A stretch of 64,000 nucleotides of DNA. Source: Lineolata rhizophorae (taxonomy: Eukaryota > Ascomycota > Dothideomycetes > Lineolatales > Lineolataceae). Below, piece after piece: positions 1 to 12,640 of the stretch. The DNA is taken from the NCBI GenBank assembly GCA_010093515.1, contig MU001674.1, forward strand, positions 420,246 to 484,245. The letters are read 5' to 3'. Numbering within the stretch: the stretch's first letter is position 1; each line of letters begins with the position of its first letter. Under the pieces are notes generated by a model. The model searched no databases and was not told the origin of the DNA. It was given only the letters and a program-made list of their open reading frames with translations. The translations under genes were made by a program, and so were the position numbers.

Positions 1-1240
<1,240 letters not shown>

Positions 1241-1738
1241 GAGAAGGGCATGAGAACGGTAGGCGTTTGATATGCAGTGCATGACGTGATGGCTTTATCG
1301 CTTTGTATAATAAGTGTTTGAGCATCAAAATTTAGATTTATATTTATATTCCAAGAGCTAATTGATGATGCTGCACACCTTCCTTAGCAAGACTTTTAAC
1401 AAGGGGTTATCAATTCTGATTCCTTCTTCAAGCGGTTACTACGTGCAAAAAGCACTTTGGCGTTCCCCTTGAGTTGGTTCCGATAAGGAAATCCTGTCTG
1501 TCGAATTACCAGATCCGGGAAGAATCGGATCACATGTTCACGCGCCCGAAGCGCGTTTGCGGAAGACGCGAAGTGCAGATACCGTCCCATGGTTCTAGGA
1601 CGGAGATGACGTCTCACGTCTATCGAAAAGCTTCTCCCACTCACTGCACCACTTTCCTCCTGATAAATTTAAGCAACTCCATCTTCCTACATGCGTTTCT
1701 CCAGCATCTCCGATTGCGTACATTAATCCACTGTGGTC
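1241..1738. other. Intergenic: 3' flank of fumarate reductase and MLH2 promoter
   Basis: No gene is seen in these 498 bases. The left part is the AT-rich 3' flank of the fumarate reductase gene. The right part is the upstream region of the MutL homologue and holds a cluster of ACGCG cores, listed separately. Confidence 0.7.
1540..1571. promoter_or_regulatory. Cluster of three ACGCG (MCB-like) cores upstream of MLH2
   Basis: ACGCG occurs at 1540-1544 and 1566-1570, and as its complement CGCGT at 1552-1556. That is three cores within 32 bases, about 170-200 bases before the ATG at 1739. ACGCG is the core recognised by MBF in yeasts, which drives G1/S expression of replication and repair genes. 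The occurrence is directly visible. MBF control here is inferred from the gene's role. Confidence 0.45.
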
Positions 1739-4386
1739 ATGCCAATCGAGCCTCTCTCCCAGCCTACCATCCGCCAACTCGGGTCTACCCAAGCTATCAC
1801 AGACCCCTGCTCCGCCATCAAGGAGCTCATCGACAACGCTCTCGACGCGCGGGCCTTGTCAGTCTTCGTCGAAGTCTCGTCCGACTCTCTTTCCGCCATT
1901 CTGGTCCGCGACAATGGTCACGGAGTCCCGCCGGGCAACAGCGACCCCGGAGGAGGGGGTGATACACGTCGCCTGCTCGGGAAGCCGCACTGCACGAATA
2001 AAATCAACAAATTCGAGGATTTGCAAGGCTTAGGGGGCACATCTTTGGGGTTTAGGGGGCAGGCATTAGCGGGGCTGGCGGCCATGAGTAGCGGGGTGAA
2101 GGTCGTGACAAGGGTGGAGGGGGAGGCTGTGGCGTTGGGGTGCGTACTAGGAAGGGAGGGTGAGGGTGTTGTCAGGTAAGTTGGTACGAACCCTAAAGGG
2201 TTCTGGAGGCATTGCGCCTGGCTCAGCGTGATTGATGTCATTCTCGCAGAGAGGAGCCGGCGTCCCATCCTATCGGGACTACTGTAAGAGTGACAGACTT
2301 TCTCTCCACAGTGCCGGTTCGACAGCAGCATGCAAAGAAGAACGCGCCAAAGTGTCTAAACAGCATTAAGATATTATTACAAAAATACGCACTTTCCCGT
2401 CTAAAGGTTCGTTTCTCACTTCGAATTCTCAAGGCGAAAGATGACCGCGGAAACTGGACTTATGCTCCAAAACTCGGCTCTAGTATTGGGGATGCCGTCT
2501 CAAGAGTGGTTGGCAAACACTGTGCATCACAGTGTTCTTCGACTACTTTCCAATCGGACGGCTACGAACTTCAGTCATTCCTTCCAAAACCAGATGCTGA
2601 TTTGTCCAAAGTGTGTGGACCTGGGGCCTTTATATCGATTGATTCGCGACCAGTTTCTCACTCCAGGGGAGCTTTGAAGCAGATTGTCAGCAATATCAAA
2701 GCTCGAATGAATAAAAGTATCTCGGGATTTACTGGCCAAAAGGACCCATTCATTTACTTGAATCTAGTCTGTCCGCCTTCTAGTTACGATGTCAATGTTG
2801 AACCAGCAAAAGACGATGTTGCATTTACAGACAAAGAAACCGTGTTTTCGGCGATCGAGACTCTTCTTGACAAACACTACCCGTATCTAGCTCTTCCTGA
2901 GATGCTTCAGGACGCACCAGATTCTACAACCCAGTCATCGGAAAGCCACGGGGGTTTAACTGTACCCATTGACGACTCAGAGTCTACTAATGGCATTACT
3001 CACGCTAATCAAGACCGTCGTTGGAAATCAAACATGTATGATGGCGACGATGACGAAATCAATCTACTCCCTGGAATCCAGGAGCCGAAAGGCCTTGTAG
3101 AAAAAAGCGAGCAGAACGAGGACTTGAACGATGTCTCAATTTCGAACCCGTGGATAATTGCGAAAATGAACTCGAGAGTCGAACGTCGGCCGCAAGATTC
3201 TTTTACCTTTATTCTATCAACTACACCACCATCAGGACGCAAGGATGTCATACTGAATACTAGCAGCTCGCCGGTTCCGCTTGCAAGGCTCTATCGAGTC
3301 CCCACTCCAAATCTTCCTGCTACTGAAACTTCATCATCAACGGCACTATGTCCTTCTAGGCAAATAGGGGAAGAATTTCCGAGTAATCTGATTTCTCATA
3401 GAATTTGTCATAGTCGACGCGAGTCTCCCACACCTACTCAAGGTTTCACCACTGTGAGTGAAGCCACGGGCCATGGCCCTCCGCTGGATTTCGCAGCGGC
3501 CTCTTCGTTAGAAAACAGCATTCCGCTTCATGCCATTCCTGAGAAGCCCACCTGGCGACGACTGCCTAAAAACTTCAATAATGTGACCCAGCAGAACACC
3601 AACAAGCCGTTTGTATCGCCAGCCTTGGGGCGAATGGACAGGCTTCGCGGTCAATCCTCACGAGCTGGAGGATTCTTGAATGGTCCACAAAAGCGTGGTC
3701 CGGGAACGGACTTTGAACAACCGCGTGTAACTGTTCAGCGCAAGAGAGTTGGGAACGGTAAAAACGAAGTTGCTGCCTCAACTACCTCCCTTAGAAATCA
3801 TGATATTCGAGGCTTTATGGCAATTGGCGGATCACCTTACCGGAAGTCATCGGCTGATGAGGAGGAAGATGAGAATCTTTTCAATAATGACCAAGGTGTC
3901 ACAGTTCCGAATAATCCTCCTAGACTAACCTCTGCGAAGTTTACACCAATCAACAAGCAGCCCATTCAATCTCAAGAGCAGCTTGTGTCAAAGCACATAA
4001 ATCAAGCCGCCACAAATCCACCAAATCACAGAAGTATCCCACGCAAAAGGCGGTCAGAGTCTTTGCTTTATCTCGAAAAAGTTCCACTGACAGCGCGGAT
4101 GCATAATATCGTAGTCTCACTGCATATCACCGCAGAGGATATTGTGTCCAGCCGACATCGGCTAGATGTCAATATGGACTATGCTCCTTGGTCCACCAGC
4201 CCCGATAAATTTTACAATACATTTCAAGGAGCACCAAATGCAGAAATAGTAAAGCCTTGGTACACCAAGCTTTCTAGTCTACTTGAGAAGACGGGTAAGA
4301 GTGTTGAAGCATTGACATTACGGAAGAACCTACAAAACGCAGCTGCTGGAATGTGCGATAGCAATGATGTTGTTCTCGCCAAATAG
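1739..4386 (+). CDS. MLH2: MutL homologue, MLH2-type DNA mismatch repair protein
   Basis: Exons are 1739-2175 and 2250-4386, with intron 2176-2249; the product is 857 residues. The N-terminal GHKL ATPase shows motif I (SAIKELIDNALDA, catalytic Glu29), motif II (DNGHG near residue 58) and motif III as LGFRGQAL where GFRGEAL is usual. The splice restores GTTVRVTDFLSTVPVR, a hallmark MutL segment, followed by the conserved NVEPAKDDV. The long middle is low-complexity linker. The C-terminus lacks the DQHA-x2-E-x4-E endonuclease motif of PMS1/PMS2 and MLH3, and the length suits the MLH2 (human PMS1) branch. MLH2 pairs with MLH1 as an accessory mismatch-repair and recombination factor in the nucleus. 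The start is the first in-frame ATG before motif I. Assignment to MLH2 rather than a divergent PMS1 rests mainly on the missing endonuclease motif. Confidence 0.85.
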
Positions 4387-4936
4387 GGGGAGTGCCTAAA
4401 GGATTGCGAGAGGAAGTGGCGATGTGTTTAGTATTCTTTGTCTACCGATCCATATGCATACTCTGGAAGGATGCTCTATAAAGAACCGTGCTGGATGATA
4501 TGTAAATCGAATGATTGCGAAATGGAAACTCTATCAACAGCATAAAGATTAGACTGTTCCCATAATGACACAGTTGCACTTATGAATATCATTGTTGTTG
4601 GCTCAGTGATTAGGATTCGGATGGACTTCACTCCAAGGGCCCCAACTTACAATTTTGGTAACTACGGAAACGAGGAAAGATAAAGCTATCACAATAATCT
4701 GCACACACATTCTTTTCTTTTTTTTTTTTTAAAAATTTCAGTATCAATGTTCTGTTGTGTGGTTCGTGTCCCTCTCCCTTGGAACTCTAAGCATGATATT
4801 GTAATCAAATCCCACGAAGTATGGAGTATGGACAGTGTTATTACGCAAATTTAAGTTGTTCATTTTTTTGAGGCTGTACGCTTGAGTTGGAAGAAAGAAT
4901 ATTCCTTCGTAGAGGCTAAGGCCACAATCAACCGCC
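4387..4936. other. Intergenic between convergent 3' ends
   Basis: MLH2 and the NmrA-like gene end toward each other across 550 AT-rich bases. There is a poly-T/A run near 4715-4735. No gene or recognisable signal is seen beyond probable 3' untranslated sequence. Confidence 0.7.
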
Positions 4937-5914
4937 TCATTGATTTACAATCTCACCCAAACTTTCCTCAAATGGTTTCAAGCTTTTTCCAAGCTGCCCT
5001 ATTAGACCCTCCAACGTCGTCTCTCTATTTTCACATTCACCGTCCTTTAGCGCAGCATACGTCCTCACCCACCACCTCACAAACGGCTCATCCATGCCCC
5101 TTTGGTTGACGTAATATTTAACATGCTCCTCCTTGTCAACAACCTCGAACTTAATTTCTCTCCCCAGCCGTTTCCCTACCATTTCCGCCATTTCTGCCAA
5201 TGTGATCCCACCTTTACTCGCCGCGAGCGTGACCTTACAGCCTTCCCACTTCGCGCTATCCTTGTCTGTCGCAATCAACGCCGTCCCTAGGGCAACATCG
5301 CTCAGAGCTGTCCAAGTAATTTTCCCATCGCCAGCAACTTTGACCTCGCTCCTTCCGTTGTTGTCCTTCCCGAGGTCCCAATGGCCAAAATACAGCGGCC
5401 AGCTCTCCGAATACAATCCCTCGCGGATGCTCGTGAACTGTATAGAGCCTTCCCGCGCTAACTGCTGCAGTCTCGCCTCGGTGCGCAAGTGCGCAACCAT
5501 AACGCCAGCCTTGCTCTCGCTCTTGCCTCCACACGCAAACGCCAGGCTCGTGTAGTATACATGCTTGACGCCGACTTTTCTCGCGGCCTCCAGCGCAGCG
5601 TAGTGCTGCCGCTCGCGGCCCTGGCCCTCGGGCGCTTCGTTGAAGTCGAGCGCGATGGCGGGGGTCGATACGAGTATGAGACGGTCTACGCCCGCAAACG
5701 CAGCTTCGAGGCTGGCGGGATCGTCGTAGTCTGCGCGGCGGACTTGAGCGCCCCGGCTGACGGCCGCGGAGAGGTGGGGGTGTGTCGGTGAGCCGGTGGA
5801 GGTGCAGAGGATGAGGGAGGATGGGGGGAGGAGAGAAGAATTGAGAATATGGGAGAGTATAGACGAGGAGAGCTTTCCGGTCGTAGCGGTGAGGGCGAAG
5901 GTTGGCGAAGTCAT
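4937..5914 (-). CDS. NmrA-like NAD(P)-binding oxidoreductase
   Basis: This single-exon gene gives 325 residues from the ATG at 5912-5914. An in-frame ATG at 5960-5962 would add 16 residues. I prefer the inner start because it places the Rossmann segment (FALTATTGKLSSSIL) at the very N-terminus, as is usual for atypical short-chain dehydrogenases of the NmrA/QOR2 family. The dinucleotide loop reads TATTGKL where TGATGxLG is commoner. Later blocks (DYDDPASLEAAFAGVDRLIL; a VKHVYYTSL strand) fit the same fold. Members are NAD(P)(H)-binding redox sensors or quinone reductases. The substrate cannot be inferred. It reads toward MLH2. Confidence 0.85.
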   Translation of the reverse strand: MTSPTFALTATTGKLSSSILSHILNSSLLPPSSLILCTSTGSPTHPHLSAAVSRGAQVRRADYDDPASLEAAFAGVDRLILVSTPAIALDFNEAPEGQGRERQHYAALEAARKVGVKHVYYTSLAFACGGKSESKAGVMVAHLRTEARLQQLAREGSIQFTSIREGLYSESWPLYFGHWDLGKDNNGRSEVKVAGDGKITWTALSDVALGTALIATDKDSAKWEGCKVTLAASKGGITLAEMAEMVGKRLGREIKFEVVDKEEHVKYYVNQRGMDEPFVRWWVRTYAALKDGECENRETTLEGLIGQLGKSLKPFEESLGEIVNQ

Positions 5915-7093
5915 GACGGTAAAATTAAGAGCTGAGTGTTTGATTCTAAGGTTTTGAGACATGAGTCTGAAAAGGGCGAGATGATGATCTAGAAATAGTT
6001 GACCACGGCGACTAAACGCAGGTCGACTATCAATGAGAAAAGTAGTATTCTTCCGAGTCTAGGAAAAGCGATTGGAAGTTGGATTATTGAGGTTTCTAAA
6101 TATGTTCAATTGGATCGGGAGAAGAACTAAGCAAATTTGTTTTGTATTCGATCATTATCACTGAGGGCTCTCGCGCACCCTATTATAAATGCGGTTTGAC
6201 GGCGGCGTTCTCGCCGACGTTAAATCTACTGGCGATGACGAAAACGAGTTTGGTTATCCCGGTTCGCACGCAGGCATGCAACGGTCCAATGGCCACGTGG
6301 GCCCTAAGGGACAGGGGTCTCCCAAACCGGCAACTAGTCGCGGCGACAAGGACCGAGTGCAGTGATCGCCGTAGCCATAGTTGTATGCTTCGTCAGCGTC
6401 AATCGCAGCGGCGTAAACAAGAAAAGTCAATGCCTATCTCAAAACGCATGAGCATCGTGACAAATTGACGAATACCTCGGTCGACCAAGAAAATCATGCC
6501 ACGTCCCGGTCGGTATTCGGAAGCAAAGACCTTGGGATAGACCTCCAATCAGTTCTGCGACCCCCTTCATGCGTCCCAAAAAGGGCAAGTGGCCCGTGCA
6601 AGAATCGAACGTCGCATCTTGCTTCCTCGGCTGCTTTCAAAGTCGACTTTTTGTCGACGAGCAAACTCGTTAGTCTGCAGTCTTTTATACCCCACCTGTC
6701 GAGGTTATGGCCTGGTTTGGTATAGTTGTCGGGGGAACCCTAGGCGAGAGCGGATATCTGATTCATGACCCCAAAACCTCAATTTTGATACCATCTTCAA
6801 GTCTCCTAGTGATGCTGCTACTCCCCAGAGTTTGGCACAATTGTACAATGGAACACAGATGCAAGGTAAGCAGAGGATACGTTGGGGCCAAATTTGATTA
6901 CTCTGAGGAGGCAGGATGAAAAGGTCCTTTGAGGACAAATTACATACCTCGGCACAAAGCATTTGCCTTCTGTAGACGCCACTTCATGCATACAAGCTTT
7001 GCCCGGACGCCATCCCAATGCATCCACATATGTATACTGCCCAAAAGGCGTTTAGAAACACGAGATAGCCAGACTTGACCATTCGTTTCACAT
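5915..7093. other. Intergenic between the NmrA-like gene and RFC2
   Basis: About 1.2 kb upstream of the NmrA-like gene and downstream of RFC2. Only short unconserved open frames are present. A GCAAGA...TCTTGC inverted repeat near 6599-6623 surrounds a TCGAAC string but does not form a tRNA. No gene is supported. Confidence 0.6.
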
Positions 7094-8426
7094 TTAGCCT
7101 TTCCCAGCTAGAATCTCTCCTATCCTAAGCGCCAAGTCCAGAATCGTGAGGTGTTCATCCGCGCCGTCCACCAGCCTCTTGTCTGCCTCCGAAAATACCA
7201 TGACGATCCGATTCTTGCACTTATCCTCAATCATCTCATCGTATAGTATCTTCTCGTACAGCTGGCCGGTTACTTGCGTCGCGCTCCAACCGTCCGCCAC
7301 TAGATCCTCGACCACCTTGGCCACCTTCTCGTACATGACGCCACCGCGTTTCTTTCCCGTCGCCGGTGAGCGGATCGCGTCTACGAGGCGGGCCATAACA
7401 TCATCGGGTACAACACCTGCAATCTCTTCGACAATCCGCACAGTAACAGTACCACCGATGGCGTCCACATCCATAGCATCCTCTTCTTCCCCTTTCTTCT
7501 TCCTCTTGCCCGCCGACACCGCCACCGTAGCGCCTACGAGCCTCGCCGCGCTCTGCAAGAAGGTAATGGCCCTGCGCAGATCGCCTTCGGCGCACCTGAC
7601 CAGCGCATCGACGGCGCCTTCATCCAACTTGACACCCTCTGCCTCGGCAATGTGCTCAAGGCGCGCCGACGCGCTGCTCCCGTCCAGGCTCTTGAAGCGG
7701 AACTTGGAGCACCTGCTCGCGAGCGGGTCGATGATGCGCGTGACGTAGTTGCAGACGAGGCAGAAGCGCGTGATGCGGCTGTAGGCCTCCATGGTGCGCC
7801 GGAGGGCCGTCTGCGCGTCCTGCGTCATGCTGTCAGCCTCGTCGAGCACGATGATCTTGAACGGCGGCACCGGGTGCTTCTCCCGGTACGCCTTGCCTGC
7901 CGCGCCCGGAGGTATCGCCGATAGCTGCTGCCGCGCGAAGTCCTTGACTTTCTCCCGGATGATGGAAATGCCGCGCTCGTCCGAGGCGTTAAGCTCGAGC
8001 ACGCGAGACCGCATTAGCTCGGGTCCGTATAGCTGCTTGGCGAGCGCGAGGATTGTTGATGTTTTGCCCGTGCCGGGAGGGCCGTAGAAGAGCATGTGTG
8101 GTAAGTTGGAGGAGGTGAGCGTGCGGGTGAGGATTTGGATGGTGTGGTCTTGGGCCGTGACGTCGGCAAGGGTCTTGGGACGGCTTGCGAGATGTGTCAG
8201 TTCTGAATTGCAAGCTTTTAGGAATATTGCGCGGAGTAGAAGCATAAGTGCATCAAGAGGAGAACGCAATGCAAACAATAAGTGAGCTCGAAGATAGCAG
8301 GACGGGGACTAACTATTTTTCAACCCATGGTTGCATCCGATTGGGTTCCTGCTTCGTGGTCGGTGTTTTCGATGAACCCTCGGCCGCGGCCGCTTTCCGG
8401 GCCTTAATGTCGAAGAAATTCGCCAT
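7094..8426 (-). CDS. RFC2: Replication factor C small subunit (yeast Rfc2 type)
   Basis: Exon 1 is 8426-8314 and exon 2 is 8183-7094, with a 130-base intron 8184-8313 (GTTAGT donor); the product is 400 residues. The splice joins PWVEKY to [13 protein letters not shown], the canonical clamp-loader N-terminus. Motifs present are Walker A (GPPGTGKT), Walker B (VLDEADSM), the SRC sensor (ASRCSKFRF) and the Rfc2/human RFC4-type block [22 protein letters not shown] loads the PCNA sliding clamp at primer ends during replication and repair. An acidic/lysine-rich loop ([16 protein letters not shown]) interrupts the region after the AAA+ core. The start ATG at 8424-8426 gives [11 protein letters not shown], as expected for the family. 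Three ACGCG cores lie 80-110 bases upstream. Confidence 0.95.
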
Positions 8427-9156
8427 TTTTCCTTTCTCTTTTATGCTGCGGACGTGGGAGGGGATTCGAAGTCGCGCAGCGGTGACGCAAAGTAGAGTAG
8501 TCGAACGCGGCACGAGACGCGACTTTGCGACGCGCCTCCCACTTGAGGCGCGCTCAGGTCGCTAAATGGGGTATAGCGCGATAGCCCTGCATACAGGTAT
8601 CTTCTTTAAACGAAGACGACACTCAAAGGTTTAAGATAGACCTAGCTTATTCATCACCAAGCCATCATAACAAGAGCCGCTTGATTTAGAGGTCCTTTGA
8701 ATTTTACTATCTCTATCCCGAAGTGTGGCCGGCAATGCATGTGGAATTCACGCCCATCCTCGTGACTGTCGTAATCGAGGAACTTACCGCCTTGCCAGTG
8801 CTCAGAAATCACCCATTCAGGATCCGCAACTCCATCCATTGGCCTTGAAAACGCTGCCCGCACGGATGTAGTACCGAGTACATATCCTAAGCACGTCCCA
8901 CCCACACCCATCTCAATAAGAGTACCACCTCTGGTTCCAGGTCGCAGAGTTATTCGGGTGTAGCAAGAAAGGAAAGTTCGCTCCGTCCTGTAGTTTAGCG
9001 ATCGCCTGAGTCTACGTGACGGAAGTAAAAAGGGAAACACGAAGGCGTGAAGCCCTACTCGTCCCCCACAAGCCACGGAAATATAAAGCCGCAGCTGGCG
9101 GGGGTTTCGACCCACGGTTCGAAAGAAACACTCCTTTGAGTAGGGAGCGTCCTGTC
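8427..9156. other. Intergenic between RFC2 start and NPL4 end
   Basis: These 730 bases contain the RFC2 promoter at the left and the NPL4 3' flank at the right. A 168-codon minus-strand open frame (8654-9160) has no recognisable domain and overlaps the NPL4 stop region. I regard it as chance. Confidence 0.6.
8505..8534. promoter_or_regulatory. Cluster of three ACGCG (MCB-like) cores upstream of RFC2
   Basis: ACGCG occurs at 8505-8509, 8517-8521 and 8530-8534, all in the same orientation on the + strand, within 30 bases and 79-108 bases before the RFC2 ATG. This matches the MBF core and RFC2's role in S phase. The binding factor is inferred. Confidence 0.5.
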
Positions 9157-11219
9157 TCACCTTAGGCTAACCCCCTTAAAGCGCTTAGCAAGCTTGTCCG
9201 ATGAAGGTGGAAACCCGCTGTTGCCGCCGGTGGTGCTGCCGTCGACGCTGTTGAAAGGACGCTTGGGGATTCGCTCACCAGATTCTTTGAGGATGGCCAG
9301 CAATGTGGCCCAGCCAGGACTGTGCTGCAGCTGGGCCGAGTCGGCAAGGTCGTGGAAGGTTGCCAGGCGGCAGAGGAGAGCTTCTTCATCCTGAATAGCA
9401 GAAAAAGGAGTCAGTAAATCATACACAAGTACAACCCCCTATTTTGAAGATTGGAATGGCACATACTTTGCTGAGGATCCCCAACCCGTGCAAGAAAACC
9501 AGCAGGTGGAAATCTGACACTACCGCCCTTCCCGCAGGCATTGTTAGATCGATCGCCTTACTCTTCGCCCCTAACATATTCGACAGCTTTCCAACTTCCT
9601 GTAACTCGCCAAGGGCGTCACGATTCTCAATCGTAAACCCACTGGCATTACTAAATGTCGGCTTGGACTCGGTGGGGAAACCGTGCGTTAAGGTAACGAG
9701 TAGATAATCAACAGGGAAGGCGGGCTTCGCGTTCTCGAGTACATTGGCGCCATACTCGTTGACTTTGCGGTAGAAGACCTCCGGAATGTAGCGACGCACA
9801 CCCGTAGCTTCCTCGTCCTCTTGTTCTGACTGCACGAGCATCTGGGCGGGGTCGGCACTCGGCTCGATGATATCGGCGTGCACCATCTCGGCCGCAGCAT
9901 TGGACGCCTGGTACGAACTAATTCCGATTTGACCCTCCTCGTCACCGCTGATAACGCAAGTGACAAAGTTGGACCCGAAACGCCCGCTGTCGCTCCACTT
10001 CGTCGGGCGTGGATGCTTCAACTGGTAGCGCGACGCGAAGATTATCTCAAGGGATGATAGGAAGTAAGAGTCGACGTGACGCTTGCATACGACAGAGCCG
10101 TCACCAATGCCAGCATCTATTAGATCTGTGAAGATGACACCGACTTTTTGGAGACCGCACAGACGTGCTATCTCGTCAACCTCTTTTTCGTTCTCCCACT
10201 CTCCGAGTGAGATACCGTCGACCTCGTTGATCTGAGGTGGCTCGTACACAACTTCAACCACTGCCTTAGTGCCTAGAGGCACTTCCAAATATTCATCGTA
10301 CCGCCCGTATAGGATACCGAGTCGTTGGCATCCTGATTTCCGCCAGAAGTCTAACAACGCGTTGATAAGATCTGGGCTCGCGAACTCGACGTGATCGACC
10401 ATACGATACTCTTGTGGTTTCAAAGTGATAGCTGACGGCTGGCACTTGGTACAGATACCTTCGGGCCAGGGCGGATGGCCTGATGGGCAGTCTAGGCGCA
10501 CTCGAAAATTCGGCTCGCTCAATGGTGGCATGTATGACGAAGCCGACTCATACTTATTCTTGCCAGCATTCAGCTTTCGTAAGTAGGAATGGAAAGAAAG
10601 GTGCTTGATCTTTTTCTCTGCCAAGTATCCGGGATCATACGGTTCTAGCGGCATGCAGTAGTCGCACATGCCCTTCGGGCCATGCCGGCACATTTTCTGG
10701 TCTCGCTTCCGCGGAATCTTGCCATCCTGCTTATCTAACTTGTCATCAAGCTCGGACTGTTTCACCACCTCCCAAGGGTTTCTGATCGTCCTTGTGGCCG
10801 ATGAAAAGATTGCAGCGGCTGTTGTAGGGGTTTCGGAAAGCTCGACCGGTTTGCCGCTGAGACGGACTCCGCTAGCGGCGGAGGCCGCAGGTGCAGCTGA
10901 GTGTCCGTTTGCCATGGACGCTTGTTCGCCGTACTCGAGGAAGAGCTGGTCACCATGCCTTGATAAATATTTAGCTGTGCGCCTTTCCACTGTAAACGAG
11001 TTTGTCCTACCTCAACCCCACACGCTCAAACGTGATGCCTTGGAGACTCGCCAGCCGCCGAGAATCGCCACCTTGCGGGCGGTTGCTGACGACGATAGAG
11101 CTGATGTCAACATCATTTGGGAGCTTTTCGGAGACCTGAGGGGTGATAGAGGTGAAGTCGTCCTTGGGGTCGACCGTCAGGCGGAACTGCCCGTTTCTGC
11201 TCTGAAATCGGAGTAGCAT
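9157..11219 (-). CDS. NPL4: NPL4, ubiquitin-recognition cofactor of Cdc48
   Basis: Exons are 11219-11011, 10958-9467 and 9390-9157; introns are 52 and 76 bases; the product is 644 residues. Exon 1 encodes the ubiquitin-like N-terminal fold ([12 protein letters not shown]). The first splice gives [11 protein letters not shown]. Next comes the NPL4 zinc-binding region ([12 protein letters not shown], then CPSGH...CTKC) and the MPN-type NPL4 core ([11 protein letters not shown] onward). The last exon carries the C-terminal helices. With Ufd1, Npl4 lets Cdc48/p97 extract ubiquitylated proteins from the ER membrane and chromatin for the proteasome. The divergent neighbour SEC66 also acts at the ER, so the pair shares a 491-base promoter region. 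The final splice also accounts for the C-terminal RFKGVSLR. Confidence 0.95.
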
Positions 11220-11710
11220 GGCGGATCCACACTCCGAGGGAGATAGCGTGGAGTATGTGAGGGGTCAAGCGGTCGGGGGTGGGGATGGTAAGAGAAGCAG
11301 GGTAGGACCGCTCAGCCCATAGAGGAGGGAGAAGGGCGACGGAAATAGGTAAAGAAGCACGGAGAAAGAGGTGGATATCAGACGCGTGCAAGCTTGCACC
11401 ACCGTGGGCGGCTTAGGCAGAGGCGGCGACGTCAGGCGGGAGCTCGGCGTTGCCAAGCCCGCTTTCTGCCAGCCCGCCTCAGCTCACCGCCCGCAGCGTG
11501 GTTAGTGTCCGCGAATCTCCAACTGGCCTTTTGACCCTTTGCGCATCGGGGCATTGCCGCTCACTCCCTGCGACCCGAATTCAAATTCGCCCTGAGTGCT
11601 TCACCTTCCCACGTCTCTAGGTGTATGTGCAGCATATACCAAGTGGTTGACGCGCCGCTTTTATTCTACTTTTGTTCCTTGCTTTGAGCTTGCAGCCCCC
11701 GGCAGCCAAA
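11220..11710. other. Divergent promoter region between NPL4 and SEC66
   Basis: This 491-base region sits between two start codons and is pyrimidine-rich in places. Single ACGCG cores occur near 11383 and 11648. No open frame is convincing. Confidence 0.65.
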
Positions 11711-12640
11711 ATGGTAGACTGGTTAGGTCTCGCAATTCCTTTTGCCTACCTGGCCGTGCTCATCGGCTCCATGGCCACATTCTCGTCGCTATACCGGAAG
11801 CGCAAAGCTGGTGCGTAACATCCAAGCGCTCCCTCGCTTTCCCCGATAAGTAGCAAACTGAGCGACGTTTGGCTAACCTCTTCACTTGCAACAGCCAAGG
11901 CAGCCTCCCTAGGACCGTGGTTCCCGCCGCACTTACAGCGCAACATCTACTTATCGTTGCTGCACCTCGAAGGCAGCAAGAAAGTGCCAGACACTGTGCT
12001 CAAAGCAGCTCTTCTGCGCCGAGCGACTGAAGATATCCACCGCATCATTGCCGTACGCACGGGGAAGCAGGCCTGCTCGAACCTACTGCAGCGTGGCTCT
12101 GTCGGCGATGAACTATGGCAGCGCTTCCAGCGCGCTGAAAGGGAGACTGAGGAGGAGCTCAGGGACGTGGTCAACGAGGTGAGTTCCCCTCAAAACCCCA
12201 CATAGTCCCACCATTCGGGAATTGTAGGCCACTGACGTGTGCTTGAAATGCACTAGGCCAACGGTATCCAGCCTGGCTGGGGCCAAACCATCTTTCAGTC
12301 CGCCAACGAGATCGCCAACCACGACCTGATCCGGCGCCGTATAGCCGAAGAGGAGACCGAGACGGCCCGCGAGAAAGACTGGTGGGAGAAGAAACGTGCG
12401 GGCATCCAGTCCGACTTCATGCGCGAGCTCGAGGACGAGAAGAGGTCGACCTCTGCTACCATGGATGCTCCCGTCTTAGCGACAAATAAGGGCGGAGCCC
12501 CGGTAAACGCAGGTACTCGTGGTGGGAGTGATGACGATGCTGTGCTCGTCGAAGCTGGTGGGCCAGCAGCTCCTGGCGGAACCCAGCAGCAAACCAGCGG
12601 CGGGGGCGGCGGCGGGAAAAAGAAGAAAGGGAAGAAATAA
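11711..12640 (+). CDS. SEC66: SEC66 (Sec71), ER translocation complex subunit
   Basis: Exons are 11711-11810, 11895-12178 and 12257-12640; the product is 255 residues. An N-terminal membrane anchor (LGLAIPFAYLAVLIGSMATF, residues about 5-24) is followed by a basic stretch and then the Sec66 core (LGPWFPPHLQRNIYLSLLHLE and an RRATEDIHRIIAVRTGK block). The tail is acidic then Gly/Lys-rich. Sec66 is a subunit of the Sec62/63 complex and is needed for post-translational import into the ER. All three exon phases close cleanly and the family start is recovered. Confidence 0.93.

Noticed and set aside
6585-6640. tRNA-like string with TCGAAC and GCAAGA/TCTTGC inverted repeat
   Set aside because: No T-stem, D-stem or acceptor can be paired in cloverleaf geometry.
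8654-9160. 168-codon minus-strand open frame
   Set aside because: No domain, awkward composition and overlap with the end of NPL4; most likely chance.
9083-9175. Minus-strand tRNA-like fold (GGGGGTT/AACCCCC ends, TCGAAA loop, anticodon-like stem)
   Set aside because: The T-arm and anticodon loop sizes are wrong, and the 5' arm is coding sequence for the last residues of NPL4.
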